Shown: positions 16,708-26,971 of the stretch, piece by piece
How the letters are laid out: every line of letters starts with the position of its first letter
Numbering within the stretch: the stretch's first letter is position 1
DNA from: Lacrimispora sphenoides
Lineage (GTDB): Bacteria > Bacillota > Clostridia > Lachnospirales > Lachnospiraceae
DNA length: 64,000 nucleotides
Assembly: GCF_900105215.1 (NCBI RefSeq)
Contig: NZ_FOIP01000002.1
Coordinates: 62,001 to 126,000, forward strand
Direction of reading: 5' to 3'
Translations under genes and position numbers: made by a program
The notes under the pieces: model-generated
What the model saw: the letters and a program-made list of their open reading frames with translations, nothing else
What the model was told of the DNA's origin: nothing
The model's database searches: none

Positions 16708-18996
16708 TTACTTTACAGAGCGGTACTGACCCGGAGTTTTTCCCATGTGCTTTTTAAATACCCGGATAAAATTCTGCTGTGAATTGAATCCTGTTGCAGA
16801 AGCGATTTCTCCAATGGTATCCATACCGACATCCAGCAGTTCCTTCGCCTGATCAATACGATGACGGTTCAGATATTCGACGAAGTTTATTCCAAAGCTC
16901 TCCTTAAATAATTTACTTAAGTAGCTGGTGGTTGTACCGCACTCTTCAGCCAGAAGATTAAGTGACAAGTCAGGATCCGTATAATGTTCCTCGATAAATC
17001 GCTTTGCTTTAATCAAGTATTTATGCTGCTGTTTCTGATATTTACTAAAGAGGAGATGGATGGCGGCGATACAGAATCGTTCCATATATTCTTTTACTGA
17101 TTCAGGCGTTAATTCCACATCTGTTTTATAAGCCAAATCCTCAAAGACAAATGCATATTCTTTCTGGTTCGTTTCTATAATGTTATACGTTGTGAGGGTG
17201 TTTTGAAATGCCTGCCGATAGCACTCAAATGCACCATATGTTTCATCCGGTGATTGCCCCTTATAGATAAGATTGCATAGTTGTAATGATTTTTGCATAG
17301 CCAACTCATCATTTCCTTCCATCAGGTATCCGGTAATAGCCGAGAGCTGTACCTGGAAATAACTATAGTTCAAAGTTACAGAATCATCGGGTTCTTCTGA
17401 TTCAATCATCAGGTTTTCTTTAGTCAGGTATTTTTTCTGGGTAAGCCTCTTCAGGGTTTCTATATATGAGACAGAGATATGTTGCAAGGAATTGCATTTT
17501 GGTCCGATCTCCATCCAAGCTTGCTCCTGGATATCCATAAGTTCGTAAAAAATTTGCTCTAATTTAATTTCTAAGTTTGTGATTTGATATTGGTTTGCAT
17601 TTGGGTTGTATTGGATCATAAATGCATAGAGGCTCTTATCAACTTGTTGAAAGATATAATTGCAAAGCTTGTCTGTGTAGTCATTAAGCAAACGGGACAA
17701 GTGCTCCAAAATCTGCTCCCGTTTTGTAAATTCAAGTGTATCTGATACCGTCAGCGCCACAATACCAAAGGTTCCGTAGGGTTTTAAAGGACTCTCTAAA
17801 TTGGTGAGCATAGTTTCTATGTATTCCTGTTCCAGTGGTTTGCCGTTTAGCAGCTCAAAGTAAAATTCTCTGGATATCTGAGGGACCATGCTGCCCAGGA
17901 TTTGATCTAATTCTTCCCTCTTCTGGGAAATGGTAAAGAACCGCTCCGTCAAGAATTCCCATTCATTTTTGACGGCTCCTTGATCCGTTCCCCCGATAGA
18001 AACCATTTTCGTCAGTTTCAAAATTGGAAAATAGCTTAAATAGAGAATACAGGCGGTGAGTATGATGCTGAGTACCATTATCAAAATTAAAAAAGGAAAA
18101 GCATTTTTCAAAGCGTCTTTGATTCCGGGTGAAAAGTAGGTGTCATTGACTGACAGAACCAGGTTTATATGTGACTGCTCAGAGGGGAAGAAGAAGTAAT
18201 GATACCCATCAATGTTCCGGGTACCGGTATTATCTATATCTGCATCGGATAATATGCTGAAAACATGCTCTGGAAGTCTTTGGTAGTCAATCAAATTCGG
18301 AAAGAGCGGATTCCAGTTGTTATCATAGGCCAGAAGGTAACTGTAAGAGGTTTGGCTGGCTGACAATGTACTGCCAAAAATGGTACTGGAATTAAGCTTC
18401 ATGTATAAGGTGCCGAGGCTTTTATCTCTATTTAACGGAAAGTCACGGACAAGGTAAATTCTTCCGTTATACAGTTCGATAGAAGTTGTACGACCGCTTT
18501 TTAATAAAGAGGTCGTGTGATAATTCCCAATATGGTTTTTTATCAAATTTATTTCTGAAAACTGATCCAACGTACTTGCTGCATAGGTTGATGTGAGTAT
18601 CTGATCTGTTTTGCGTATATGCAGATAGATTTCTTCGATCGCTTCATTTTCCTGGCAATAGCCGTTTAAGACAGATAGTACCTGATAGTTAGAGGCATGT
18701 TCCTGGGGTTTGGGACTGACCACAGAGTCGATGATCGCCGCATCATAGGTAATATGTGTGAGTGAATCGTGATAACCGAAGAGCAGTGTATCCAGGGTTT
18801 GGGATGACACTTTTACCATATTTGAATAGGTCTGATTATTTTTCTGCATAATGGAGTTTGTGGTTTGATGATTTACAACAAAAGAAGTAACAACCATCAA
18901 TATCGTACTGAATCCCAACAGTACAGTGAAGAGTTGGGGAAGCAATTTTTTGTTTTTAAATTGGTTTAAAGTTATTTCATGTTCCATGCGATTCAC
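16708..18996 (-). CDS. Membrane-anchored AraC-type sensor regulator (YesN-like)
   Basis: A 762-residue single-chain sensor-regulator. One membrane helix is near residues 18-40, then an extracellular Cache-like ligand domain (about 40-295), a second helix (about 297-318) and a cytoplasmic linker of about 340 residues. A C-terminal AraC DNA-binding domain (about 660-762) has two helix-turn-helix units, LNLLAEECGTTTSYLSKLFK and the IGEIASATGFNSQQNFIRVF region. It is divergent from the SBP_5 transporter operon (249 bp apart) and is most likely its substrate-responsive activator. No phosphorylation domain is seen. Confidence 0.88.
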   Translation of the reverse strand: MNRMEHEITLNQFKNKKLLPQLFTVLLGFSTILMVVTSFVVNHQTTNSIMQKNNQTYSNMVKVSSQTLDTLLFGYHDSLTHITYDAAIIDSVVSPKPQEHASNYQVLSVLNGYCQENEAIEEIYLHIRKTDQILTSTYAASTLDQFSEINLIKNHIGNYHTTSLLKSGRTTSIELYNGRIYLVRDFPLNRDKSLGTLYMKLNSSTIFGSTLSASQTSYSYLLAYDNNWNPLFPNLIDYQRLPEHVFSILSDADIDNTGTRNIDGYHYFFFPSEQSHINLVLSVNDTYFSPGIKDALKNAFPFLILIMVLSIILTACILYLSYFPILKLTKMVSIGGTDQGAVKNEWEFLTERFFTISQKREELDQILGSMVPQISREFYFELLNGKPLEQEYIETMLTNLESPLKPYGTFGIVALTVSDTLEFTKREQILEHLSRLLNDYTDKLCNYIFQQVDKSLYAFMIQYNPNANQYQITNLEIKLEQIFYELMDIQEQAWMEIGPKCNSLQHISVSYIETLKRLTQKKYLTKENLMIESEEPDDSVTLNYSYFQVQLSAITGYLMEGNDELAMQKSLQLCNLIYKGQSPDETYGAFECYRQAFQNTLTTYNIIETNQKEYAFVFEDLAYKTDVELTPESVKEYMERFCIAAIHLLFSKYQKQQHKYLIKAKRFIEEHYTDPDLSLNLLAEECGTTTSYLSKLFKESFGINFVEYLNRHRIDQAKELLDVGMDTIGEIASATGFNSQQNFIRVFKKHMGKTPGQYRSVK

Positions 18997-19244
18997 TCCT
19001 GTTTACAATTGTTCAAGTATTGCAATATTAGTATAACCAATTAAAATTAACACCACAAGCACAACATTTTAACAATAATTATCTTTTGAACAATATTTAT
19101 TCTGTCAGGATAAAATTTGAGTAAAAAGAGAAGAATCGCTTATTTACAGAGGCATTACTGATGAAATATACTCAATACACACAACAAGCTTGTTAGCGAG
19201 TAACAAATTTTATGCATTGAGGAAAAAAAGAGAGGAATGTATTT

Positions 19245-20825
19245 ATGAGAAAAAGCAAAATGCTATTATCCTGTTTATTGGCAGTGGCAGTCAGTGCTTC
19301 GACACTTGCAGGATGCGGGGGCGGCAACAGTACGTCCGGAGGCAAAGGATCAGAAAGTGTATCTTCAACTAATAATAACGGAAAAAACGAAAATGTTGTA
19401 ACCTTTTCCATGTCGGAGGATGTCTATACCTGGGATACGATGGGGCAGCCGGTGGTGCCGTTTTACAGTATCCAGTTACTGATTTATGATATGCTGGTAC
19501 GAACCGATCATGCAGGAAGCTATGAACCTGGGTTGGCGACGGAATGGAGTGTATCGGATGATGGACTTGACTGGACCTTTAAATTGAGAGAAGGGGTCAA
19601 ATTCCACAATGGCGAGGAATTTAATGCGGAATGTGTCAAAGCTACACTGGAACGAGGAGCATTTGATACAACCCTGAATATGAATTTCCTTTGGTCTGAC
19701 ATTGAAGAAGTAGAAGTGGCGGATGATTATACGGCAATTATACATTGTAAAAAACCGATTGGCGATATGCTCAATCAGCTGACTTACATGCCGATGCTGC
19801 CGGCGAAAGCATTGGTGGAACATGGCGAAGAGCTGTTCAAAACCAATCCGGGCACCGGAGCATGGAAATTTGACAGCTGGGATCCGGGCAATGAGGCTGT
19901 GTTTGTAAGAAATGATGATTACTGGGATTGGGGAGAGAACAAATCTAATGTTGATAAAATTATTTACAAACCAATCTCTGAAGATACCACTCGTGTATCC
20001 AGTATGAGAACCGGTGAGTTTGATCTCATTTCCAATATTCCGCCGGATCAGGTGGAGGTTTTGGCAGGCAGTGAGGGCGTTGTTGTGGATTCCCAGCCAG
20101 GTACCACCATTTCCTGGATGGCACTCCAGAGCGGGGCAGGAAAACCATTTGCTGATAAGAATGTGCGTCTGGCTCTGACTCATGCGATTGACAGACAGTT
20201 GATTGTAGAAAGCATCCTTGGCTCCGGTTCGCCTGCCTTTTGGCCGGTCATGGAAGGGGTGACCGGTTATGATAAGGAACTGGAAGCGAAATATAATCAA
20301 TATGATCCGGAACTGGCAAAGCAGTTATTGGCTGACAGCAGTTATAATGGCGAAGAAGTTTATTTTATGGCGATTGATGGAAAGGTTCCGCGAACCAAAG
20401 AGGTGCTTCAGGCGGTTATGTCGATGATGACCGAGGCCGGATTTAAAGTAAAACTGGAGATTATGGAGGGAGCTACTTTCGTTTCCAAACGTTCCGCAGG
20501 AGATTATGACATTGCCTTTTCTAACGTATTTTATAATAACGGTTCCCCATGGCGTCATATGATTACTCACTGGCTGTCTGACTCTTGTAATACGGAAATG
20601 GAAAATCCGGAAGTAACCGCATTGCTCACAGAAGCCAAAGAAACTATCGACTTAGATAAGCAGAATGAATTATTGAAAGAAGCGTTTACCTTGATAATGG
20701 AAGATGGCGGCAGAATGTGCTATTTTATCAACCTGGATACCATCAATGCTTATTCTGACAAATTGAGCGGAGTGAATGCGTATAATGACACCATTATCGA
20801 TTTGTCCAGAGTAATGAAAAATTAA
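19245..20825 (+). CDS. SBP family 5 solute-binding lipoprotein (peptide/nickel type)
   Basis: A 526-residue lipoprotein: a Lys-rich start, a hydrophobic signal and the lipobox LAGC (Cys near residue 24), followed by a Gly/Ser linker. The mature part has the family signature of DppA/OppA proteins (YEPGLATEW, then LREGVKFHNGEEFNA). AGAGGAA precedes the ATG. It captures the substrate for the permeases and ATPases that follow. The adjacent sugar-acid enzymes suggest the substrate may be a sugar acid or an acidic glycoside rather than a peptide. Confidence 0.9.
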   Translation: MRKSKMLLSCLLAVAVSASTLAGCGGGNSTSGGKGSESVSSTNNNGKNENVVTFSMSEDVYTWDTMGQPVVPFYSIQLLIYDMLVRTDHAGSYEPGLATEWSVSDDGLDWTFKLREGVKFHNGEEFNAECVKATLERGAFDTTLNMNFLWSDIEEVEVADDYTAIIHCKKPIGDMLNQLTYMPMLPAKALVEHGEELFKTNPGTGAWKFDSWDPGNEAVFVRNDDYWDWGENKSNVDKIIYKPISEDTTRVSSMRTGEFDLISNIPPDQVEVLAGSEGVVVDSQPGTTISWMALQSGAGKPFADKNVRLALTHAIDRQLIVESILGSGSPAFWPVMEGVTGYDKELEAKYNQYDPELAKQLLADSSYNGEEVYFMAIDGKVPRTKEVLQAVMSMMTEAGFKVKLEIMEGATFVSKRSAGDYDIAFSNVFYNNGSPWRHMITHWLSDSCNTEMENPEVTALLTEAKETIDLDKQNELLKEAFTLIMEDGGRMCYFINLDTINAYSDKLSGVNAYNDTIIDLSRVMKN

Positions 20826-20848
20826 TTTACCTACGAGGAGGGATTGGA

Positions 20849-21778
20849 ATGCAGAATTTTATGCGATTTATGGCAAAGAGATTATTATCTGCCATCATTG
20901 TGCTTTTCGGTGTCTCCGTCGTAGCTTTTACGCTGATGCGTCTGGCCCCTGGCAATCCGGCAGCTCTGATGCTGGCGGATAATGCCACGCCGGAGCAGAT
21001 CGCAGCGGTAGAAGTTAAGATGGGGTTAGATAAACCGTTGATCCAGCAATATCTCATATACATATCGGGCGTACTAAGGGGAAATTTGGGCACCTCTATT
21101 TTTTTTAACCGTTCTTGCGGTGAATTGATATTTGGACGTCTGCCGGCTACCGGTATTTTGACATTTTCGGCAGTGTTGGTTTCGATTTTGGTCAGTTTCC
21201 CGATGGGTATCATTTCCGGAATTAAAAAGGGTTCGGCCATTGATTTCGGGTCCATGGTCTTTGCTCTTTTAGGTATGTCCATGTCACAGGTATGGCTGGG
21301 ACTGTTGTTTATTTTATTTTTCGGTGTTTACCTAGGAATCCTGCCGACACAGGGGTATGGTTCGTTCCGTAATTTGATTTTGCCGGCATTGACCTTAGGA
21401 CTGCCGCTGGCGGCATTAGTGACGCGGATGCTTCGGTCCGGCATGTACGAAGTGCTTCAGGAGGATTACATAACGGCTACGAAGGCACGCGGAATCAGCA
21501 ACTGGAAGGTCTATACCAAATATGCTCTTAAGAATGCACTGCTCCCAACGATTACAATTATCGGTATGCAGATTGGGCAATTGCTGGCCGGGGCAATCAT
21601 CGTTGAGCAGGTGTTTGGATGGCCGGGTCTTGGAAGCCTGACGGTCAAGGCAATCAACATGCGGGATTTTCCGCTGATTCAGTCGATTCTTTTGGTTTCA
21701 GCGGCGTTATTTGTGGCGATAAACATTCTGGTAGACATCATCTATGTGGTGGTCGATCCCCGGATGAATCTGGATTAG
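20849..21778 (+). CDS. ABC transporter permease, DppB type
   Basis: A 309-residue inner membrane permease of the peptide/nickel family. An N-terminal membrane helix is followed by the DppB-type extracytoplasmic loop (TLMRLAPGNPAAL), five more helices and the cytoplasmic EAA loop, with DYITATKARGIS near residue 210. AGGAGGG precedes ATG. It lies 23 bp after the binding-protein gene and 12 bp before the second permease. Confidence 0.9.
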   Translation: MQNFMRFMAKRLLSAIIVLFGVSVVAFTLMRLAPGNPAALMLADNATPEQIAAVEVKMGLDKPLIQQYLIYISGVLRGNLGTSIFFNRSCGELIFGRLPATGILTFSAVLVSILVSFPMGIISGIKKGSAIDFGSMVFALLGMSMSQVWLGLLFILFFGVYLGILPTQGYGSFRNLILPALTLGLPLAALVTRMLRSGMYEVLQEDYITATKARGISNWKVYTKYALKNALLPTITIIGMQIGQLLAGAIIVEQVFGWPGLGSLTVKAINMRDFPLIQSILLVSAALFVAINILVDIIYVVVDPRMNLD

Positions 21779-21790
21779 GGGGTAATATAG

Positions 21791-22645
21791 ATGAAGAAAA
21801 GTGAATTATTCAGAAGGATGAAAAAGTCCAAATTCTTTATTATCGGCTCACTGATTGCGGTGATTGTCATCTTGGTTGCTTTCACTTCTCCGTTATTTGT
21901 GGTTCACGATCCGATTCAGTCAGATTTACGTAAGCGGCTGATATCACCAGAATTCTTAGCCGGTGGTATTCGTGGACATATTCTGGGTACGGATGCACTG
22001 GGGCAGGATATTTTCACCCGACTGGTCATGGGCTGTCGGATTTCCCTGCTGATCGCGGCGGCAGGCGTGTTGATTCCGGCAGTGATCGGAACCGCACTAG
22101 GAGCAATTGCCGGTTACTTTGGCGGATCGATCGACAATGTGATTATGCGTATCTGTGACATCCAGCTCTCGATCCCAACCATGGTTCTGGCGATTACCGT
22201 TATGGCAATTTTCGGCAACAGTGTTCCTAATCTGCTGCTGGTTCTGGCTGTTGTCGGCTGGACCTCCTACACCAGGGTTGTGCGGGGGAGTGTCATGGGT
22301 ATCCGTAATTCGGAGTTTATCCAAGCGTCTCGGGTACTGGGAGCATCCAATGCCAGAATCCTGATTACCCAGATTCTGCCTTGCGTGCTGACACCTTTGA
22401 TTATTCTGATGAGTCAGCAGATTGGTTTTGTTATTTTGACAGAAGCAAACTTAAGCTTTCTTGGAATGGGAGTACCGCTGCCGCAGCCTTCTCTTGGCTC
22501 CATGATTGCGGATGGCCGGGAGTATATTGCAACCGCTCCCTGGACGGTTGTGGTTCCAGGTGTCACCCTTATGATTATCGTGTTGGCGTTTAATTTCCTC
22601 GGTGACGGAGTGCGGGACATTCTCGATCCAAAGAATAAAGATTAG
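21791..22645 (+). CDS. ABC transporter permease, DppC type
   Basis: A 284-residue partner permease. It has an N-terminal cytoplasmic segment and helix, the DppC-type GTDALGQDIFTRLVMGCRISL motif region near residues 68-90, five transmembrane helices and the EAA loop with FIQASRVLGAS. It forms the channel with the DppB-type subunit. Confidence 0.9.
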   Translation: MKKSELFRRMKKSKFFIIGSLIAVIVILVAFTSPLFVVHDPIQSDLRKRLISPEFLAGGIRGHILGTDALGQDIFTRLVMGCRISLLIAAAGVLIPAVIGTALGAIAGYFGGSIDNVIMRICDIQLSIPTMVLAITVMAIFGNSVPNLLLVLAVVGWTSYTRVVRGSVMGIRNSEFIQASRVLGASNARILITQILPCVLTPLIILMSQQIGFVILTEANLSFLGMGVPLPQPSLGSMIADGREYIATAPWTVVVPGVTLMIIVLAFNFLGDGVRDILDPKNKD

Positions 22646-22662
22646 GAATGGGAGAGTAAACG

Positions 22663-23628
22663 ATGGCTAAACTATTGGAGATTAAAGGCCTGCAGGTGGA
22701 ATACAGGACCGGGCGGGCAACGGCTAAAGCCTTAAATGGAATCAACTTATCGATTGAAAAGGGGGAAGCACTGGGGCTGGTCGGTGAGACCGGAGCAGGA
22801 AAAACAACAATTGCACTTTCGGCTTTAAATTTGTTGCCTGCCGATGTCGGCAAAATCACAGGCGGTTCTATCCATTTTGATGGAGAATCCGTATTGGATA
22901 TGAATGAGAAAAGCTTGGAAGGAATGCGCGGCAATAAGATTTCCATGATCTTTCAGAATCCGCTGAGTTCATTAAATCCGCTGTTTACCGTTGGTGAGCA
23001 GATCTCAATGGTATTGCGCAAGCATGAAAATCTCAGCCAGAAAGATGCCCTTAAGAAAGCGGAAGGGTTGCTTGAGATGGTCGGTATTGCCAAATACCGT
23101 CTGGAAGATTATCCGCACCAGTTTTCTGGAGGAATGCGTCAGAGGGTAGGTATCGCAGCCGCTCTGGCCTGCAATCCGGAACTGTTGATTGCTGATGAGC
23201 CTACAACTGCGTTGGATGTTACGATTCAGGCACAGATTTTGGAACTGATGAAAGAACTGCAGAGAAAACGTTCCAGTTCCTTGCTCATGATTACCCACAA
23301 TCTGGGGATTATCGCCGAGCTGTGTCAAAAGGTGGCGGTCATTTATGCAGGGACGATTATTGAGTATGGTACGGTCAGGGAAGTTTTTACCAACCCTCAA
23401 CACTGGTATACCAAAGGGCTGCTGGGGGCAATCCCCAGTCTGACGGGCCCGCGTAACCGTCTGACGTTTATTCCGGGGAATGTGGCAAATGCTAATGCTC
23501 TGCCGACCGGATGTAAATTTCATCCCCGCTGCAGCTATTGCACTGAACAATGCAAACAAGAGATGCCGGCATTACACGAATTTTCAGATGGACATTTTGT
23601 CGCATGCTGGGAGCGGGAGGGGCAGTGA
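22663..23628 (+). CDS. ABC transporter ATPase, DppD type
   Basis: A 321-residue ATP-binding subunit. Walker A is GETGAGKTT near residue 43, the signature is FSGGMRQR and Walker B is LLIADEPTTALD. The C-terminal oligopeptide-family domain carries a cysteine cluster (CKFHPRCSYC...C) that binds an Fe-S centre in characterised DppD homologues. It pairs with the next gene. Confidence 0.9.
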   Translation: MAKLLEIKGLQVEYRTGRATAKALNGINLSIEKGEALGLVGETGAGKTTIALSALNLLPADVGKITGGSIHFDGESVLDMNEKSLEGMRGNKISMIFQNPLSSLNPLFTVGEQISMVLRKHENLSQKDALKKAEGLLEMVGIAKYRLEDYPHQFSGGMRQRVGIAAALACNPELLIADEPTTALDVTIQAQILELMKELQRKRSSSLLMITHNLGIIAELCQKVAVIYAGTIIEYGTVREVFTNPQHWYTKGLLGAIPSLTGPRNRLTFIPGNVANANALPTGCKFHPRCSYCTEQCKQEMPALHEFSDGHFVACWEREGQ

Positions 23629-23630
23629 AG

Positions 23631-24680
23631 ATGAATAATACAATGAAACATGAACAGTTACCTCTGATTGAGGTACAGAACTTATATAAGCATTTTAAGG
23701 TGAAGAATAAAGGCATGCTGCATGCGGTGGATGGCATCAGCTTTTCCGTCCAGCCGGGGGAGACACTTGGTCTGGTTGGAGAATCTGGATGCGGAAAATC
23801 GACGGTTGGAAATGTCATCATGCGGCTGCATCAGGCAACGGATGGAAAGGTGTTGTTTAAAGGCAGCAATGTACTTGAGTCCAAAGGACTGGAGAGTATG
23901 GAGTATAAGAAGAAAATTCAGATTATCTTCCAGGATCCGTACTCATCGCTGAATCCGAAAAAGACCATTAACAGCATTATGCAGGAGGCTTACAGCATTC
24001 ATAATTTATGTTCTGGTACGGAACGGCAAAAGAAAATTGAAGAGATTATTGAGCTGTGCGGCCTTGAAAAGTATGTCCTTGAAAAGTATCCGCATGAATT
24101 GGATGGCGGAAAACGCCAGTTGATTGGGATTGCCCGGGCATTGTCATTGGGACCGGAGTTTATTGTCTGTGATGAGCCGGTATCTTCCCTGGATGTCTCA
24201 ATCCAGGCAACGATCATCAATCTTTTGATGGATCTCCAAAAAAAGATGAACCTGTCCTTTTTGTTCATTTCCCATGACCTCAGTGTGGTGCGTCATATTT
24301 CCCAGCGGGTTGCAGTGATGTATCTGGGGCAGATTATTGAGATCGCGGATACGGATGATATTTTTGCGGATGCTTATCACCCCTATACGATTGCTTTGCT
24401 GTCGGCAGTGCCGAAGCTTGACTTTGAAGACAAGAACAGCCGTATTGTTTTAAAAGGTGATGTTCCCAGCCCGATCAATCCTTCCGATGGGTGCCGGTTT
24501 GCTCCGCGGTGTTTTATGGCAAAGGAGATTTGCAAAACGGAGAAGCCGGAACTGAAAGAAGTGGGTGAAGGACATTGCGTTGCATGTCATTTTTATGAGG
24601 AAAGCCAGAAACGTGCCAGAGAAATTGAGCTTGGCATGGCGGCTGATAAAGACGGAGGACATAATGGATACAAAGATTAG
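23631..24680 (+). CDS. ABC transporter ATPase, DppF type
   Basis: A 349-residue ATPase with Walker A GESGCGKST, signature DGGKRQ in place of the usual SGGQRQ, Walker B FIVCDEPVSSLD, and a C-terminal cysteine-containing domain (CRFAPRC). The signature variant (Ser to Asp at the first position) is unusual but the neighbouring residues are kept. ATG 23631 follows GGGAGGGG; the in-frame upstream sequence overlaps dppD. Its last 17 bases overlap the next gene. Confidence 0.88.
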   Translation: MNNTMKHEQLPLIEVQNLYKHFKVKNKGMLHAVDGISFSVQPGETLGLVGESGCGKSTVGNVIMRLHQATDGKVLFKGSNVLESKGLESMEYKKKIQIIFQDPYSSLNPKKTINSIMQEAYSIHNLCSGTERQKKIEEIIELCGLEKYVLEKYPHELDGGKRQLIGIARALSLGPEFIVCDEPVSSLDVSIQATIINLLMDLQKKMNLSFLFISHDLSVVRHISQRVAVMYLGQIIEIADTDDIFADAYHPYTIALLSAVPKLDFEDKNSRIVLKGDVPSPINPSDGCRFAPRCFMAKEICKTEKPELKEVGEGHCVACHFYEESQKRAREIELGMAADKDGGHNGYKD

Positions 24681-25911
24681 AGACATCAGGGTGATTTTTA
24701 CCGCACCGGAAGGGATTAATCTGGTGGTGGTGAAGGTGGATACCAACCAGCCCGGGCTTTACGGCCTGGGGTGTGCAACCTTTGCATATCGCCATCTGGC
24801 GATAAAAACGGTAGTCGATGAATATTTAAAGCCATTGCTGGTGGGACGGGATGTAGACCGGATTGAGGACCTGTGGCAATTGATGCACCAGAATGCCTAT
24901 TGGCGTAACGGGCCGATTGAGAACAATGCGATTTCCGGTGTCGATATGGCTCTTTGGGATATCAAGGGCAAGATGGCAGGGATGCCTGTTTATCAGTTAT
25001 TTGGCGGCAAATGCCGGGAGGGTATTCCGGTTTACCGCCATGCGGATGGGCGTGATGTAGAAGAGGTTTGTGATAATATCCTGAAGTTTCAAGCCATGGG
25101 AATTACCAATATCCGCTGCCAGTGCGGTGGTTATGGGGGCGACAGCTATGGAACGGTACCGAAAACCGCACCACTGGGAGCTCTGCCTGGGATTTATCTT
25201 GACTCGGGGGAATACATACGCAATACCGTAAAATTATTTGAAGGAATAAGAGCGAAAATTGGATATGAGATGAATCTGGTTCATGATGTTCATGAACGGA
25301 TTGCACCGATTGAGGCAATTAAGCTGGCCCGGGCCTTGGAGCCGTTTGATTTATTCTTTTTGGAGGATCCGGTTCCGATTGAACAGCTTCCCTGGCTTCG
25401 GAATTTGCGAGGCCAGACCAGTATCCCGATTGCTGAAGGGGAATTATTTAATAATAGTGTAGAATGGAAACAGATTATCGCAGAGCAGTTGATTGACTTT
25501 ATCCGGGTTCATATCAGTCAGGTTGGAGGGATTACCCCGGCCAAAAAGTTACAGGTGTTTGCGGAACAATATGGTGTGAGGACGGCCTGGCACGGTCCCG
25601 GAGATATGTCTCCGATTGCCCATGCCGCCAATATCCATATTGACTTGGCAGCACCGAACTTTGGTGTTCAGGAGTGGTCAGGAATTGAACCGCCGAACTT
25701 TGTGATCCAGGATTTGAAAGGGCCGCATGGAGCGTTGTTGGAGGTTTTTCCGGGATTACCGGAATTTAAAGATGGTTATGTGTATGCCAATGACAAGCCT
25801 GGGCTTGGCGTTGATATGAATGAAACAGAGGCAGCGAAATATCCGTGTGAGAATTGTGTTGTCACATGGACGCAGACAAGACGCAGAGATGGTGCATTGC
25901 AGACACCATAG
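24664..25911 (+). CDS. rspA: Enolase-superfamily sugar-acid dehydratase, RspA/ManD type
   Basis: A 415-residue member of the mandelate racemase/enolase superfamily, close in layout to RspA and D-mannonate dehydratase. The metal ligands are expected in NLVHDVHE, FFLEDPVP and PIAEGELF; a HGPGDMSP segment carries the catalytic His; and the C-terminus has TWTQTRRRDG, typical of RspA. It would dehydrate D-mannonate or a related hexonate to 2-keto-3-deoxygluconate. ATG 24664 after GGAGG overlaps the end of dppF, implying translational coupling. Many family members have low activity, so substrate assignment is tentative. Confidence 0.85.
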   Translation: MDTKIRDIRVIFTAPEGINLVVVKVDTNQPGLYGLGCATFAYRHLAIKTVVDEYLKPLLVGRDVDRIEDLWQLMHQNAYWRNGPIENNAISGVDMALWDIKGKMAGMPVYQLFGGKCREGIPVYRHADGRDVEEVCDNILKFQAMGITNIRCQCGGYGGDSYGTVPKTAPLGALPGIYLDSGEYIRNTVKLFEGIRAKIGYEMNLVHDVHERIAPIEAIKLARALEPFDLFFLEDPVPIEQLPWLRNLRGQTSIPIAEGELFNNSVEWKQIIAEQLIDFIRVHISQVGGITPAKKLQVFAEQYGVRTAWHGPGDMSPIAHAANIHIDLAAPNFGVQEWSGIEPPNFVIQDLKGPHGALLEVFPGLPEFKDGYVYANDKPGLGVDMNETEAAKYPCENCVVTWTQTRRRDGALQTP

Positions 25912-25931
25912 AAAAGATAGAGGATGATAAG

Positions 25932-26954
25932 ATGAAATCTTGTATAATTACCAGTCCGTTTCACTTTGAAGTAAGAGAAGTACCGATTCCGGAACCGGGA
26001 GCGGGTGAGGTATTAATTCAGATGAAAGCCGCCGGTGTATGCGGCAGTGATATGCATATTTTCAAGGGTGAGAATCCCTGTTCCAGCTATCCGCTGATAC
26101 CGGGGCATGAGAATGCCGGAGTCATTGCGAAGGTTGGCGAAGGTGTAGAGAATGTGAAAGTCGGCGATCATGTAGTGGTTGATTTGATTATCACATGTGG
26201 CACCTGTTATCAGTGTACCCATGGACGTGAAGAAGTCTGCGAGCAGGTATTGGTGCGGGGCAGCGGAACGGATGGCGGCTGGAGAGAATACTTTACCGCC
26301 CCGGCAGATGATGTCTATAAGATTGATGACAATATTCCGTGGCAGAATGCGGCACTGATCGAGCCGATTGCGATCGGGGCTCACTGCACTAAGAGAGCAA
26401 GGGTTGTGGCCGATGATACGGTTTTCATCTTGGGAACCGGAACGATTGGAACGATTATTCTACAAGCTTGTAAAGTACACGGTGCGAAAGTAATTTGCTG
26501 TGATGTTGATGATAAATTGCTGGAGCGTGCCAAAGGGTATGGTGCGGATTACGTGATTAACAGCAAGAACGAGAATATTATTGAGAGAATTGCCGAGATA
26601 ACGGACGGACATGGATGTACCGTTGCTTTTGATAGTGCCTGTTTCCCCGGCAGCCTAGAATTAGTGATGCAGTATGGGATTGTCTGCAATGCCGGACGGG
26701 TGGTACCGCTGGGCTTTTGCGACAAGCCGGAGGCCATCAGCCAGGCAGATATCAATAAGAGAGAACTAGACATTATTGGTACCCGCATGAGTGCTTATCA
26801 GTTTAAACCGGTTGCACAGAATATGGCAGATGGCAAATATCAGCTGGAAGGCCTGGCAACCACATTTGTAAAATTCAGTGAGATAGAGAAAGTGTTTGAA
26901 AATATTATAAATCCGGCCCCGGAAGTAAAGAAGACCGTTATTTTATTTGATTAA
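25932..26954 (+). CDS. rspB: Zinc-dependent alcohol dehydrogenase, RspB / L-gulonate 5-dehydrogenase type
   Basis: A 340-residue medium-chain dehydrogenase. The catalytic zinc ligands are in VCGSDMHIF and PGHENAGV, the structural zinc motif is CGTCYQCTHGREEVC, and the Rossmann segment is ILGTGTIGTII near residue 165. RspB-like enzymes oxidise L-gulonate to D-fructuronate in known enterobacterial and Bacteroidetes pathways. Next to an RspA-like dehydratase this points to hexonate catabolism. It starts 20 bp after rspA with GAGGAT upstream. Confidence 0.85.
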   Translation: MKSCIITSPFHFEVREVPIPEPGAGEVLIQMKAAGVCGSDMHIFKGENPCSSYPLIPGHENAGVIAKVGEGVENVKVGDHVVVDLIITCGTCYQCTHGREEVCEQVLVRGSGTDGGWREYFTAPADDVYKIDDNIPWQNAALIEPIAIGAHCTKRARVVADDTVFILGTGTIGTIILQACKVHGAKVICCDVDDKLLERAKGYGADYVINSKNENIIERIAEITDGHGCTVAFDSACFPGSLELVMQYGIVCNAGRVVPLGFCDKPEAISQADINKRELDIIGTRMSAYQFKPVAQNMADGKYQLEGLATTFVKFSEIEKVFENIINPAPEVKKTVILFD

Positions 26955-26971
26955 TAGGAGGTATATCATCG

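Noticed and set aside
19476..20300. Long minus-strand open frame of 274 codons inside the SBP_5 gene
   Set aside because: It is antisense to a clear lipoprotein gene, lacks a ribosome site and its translation has no recognisable domain. The same holds for 23005-23559 and the other antisense frames.
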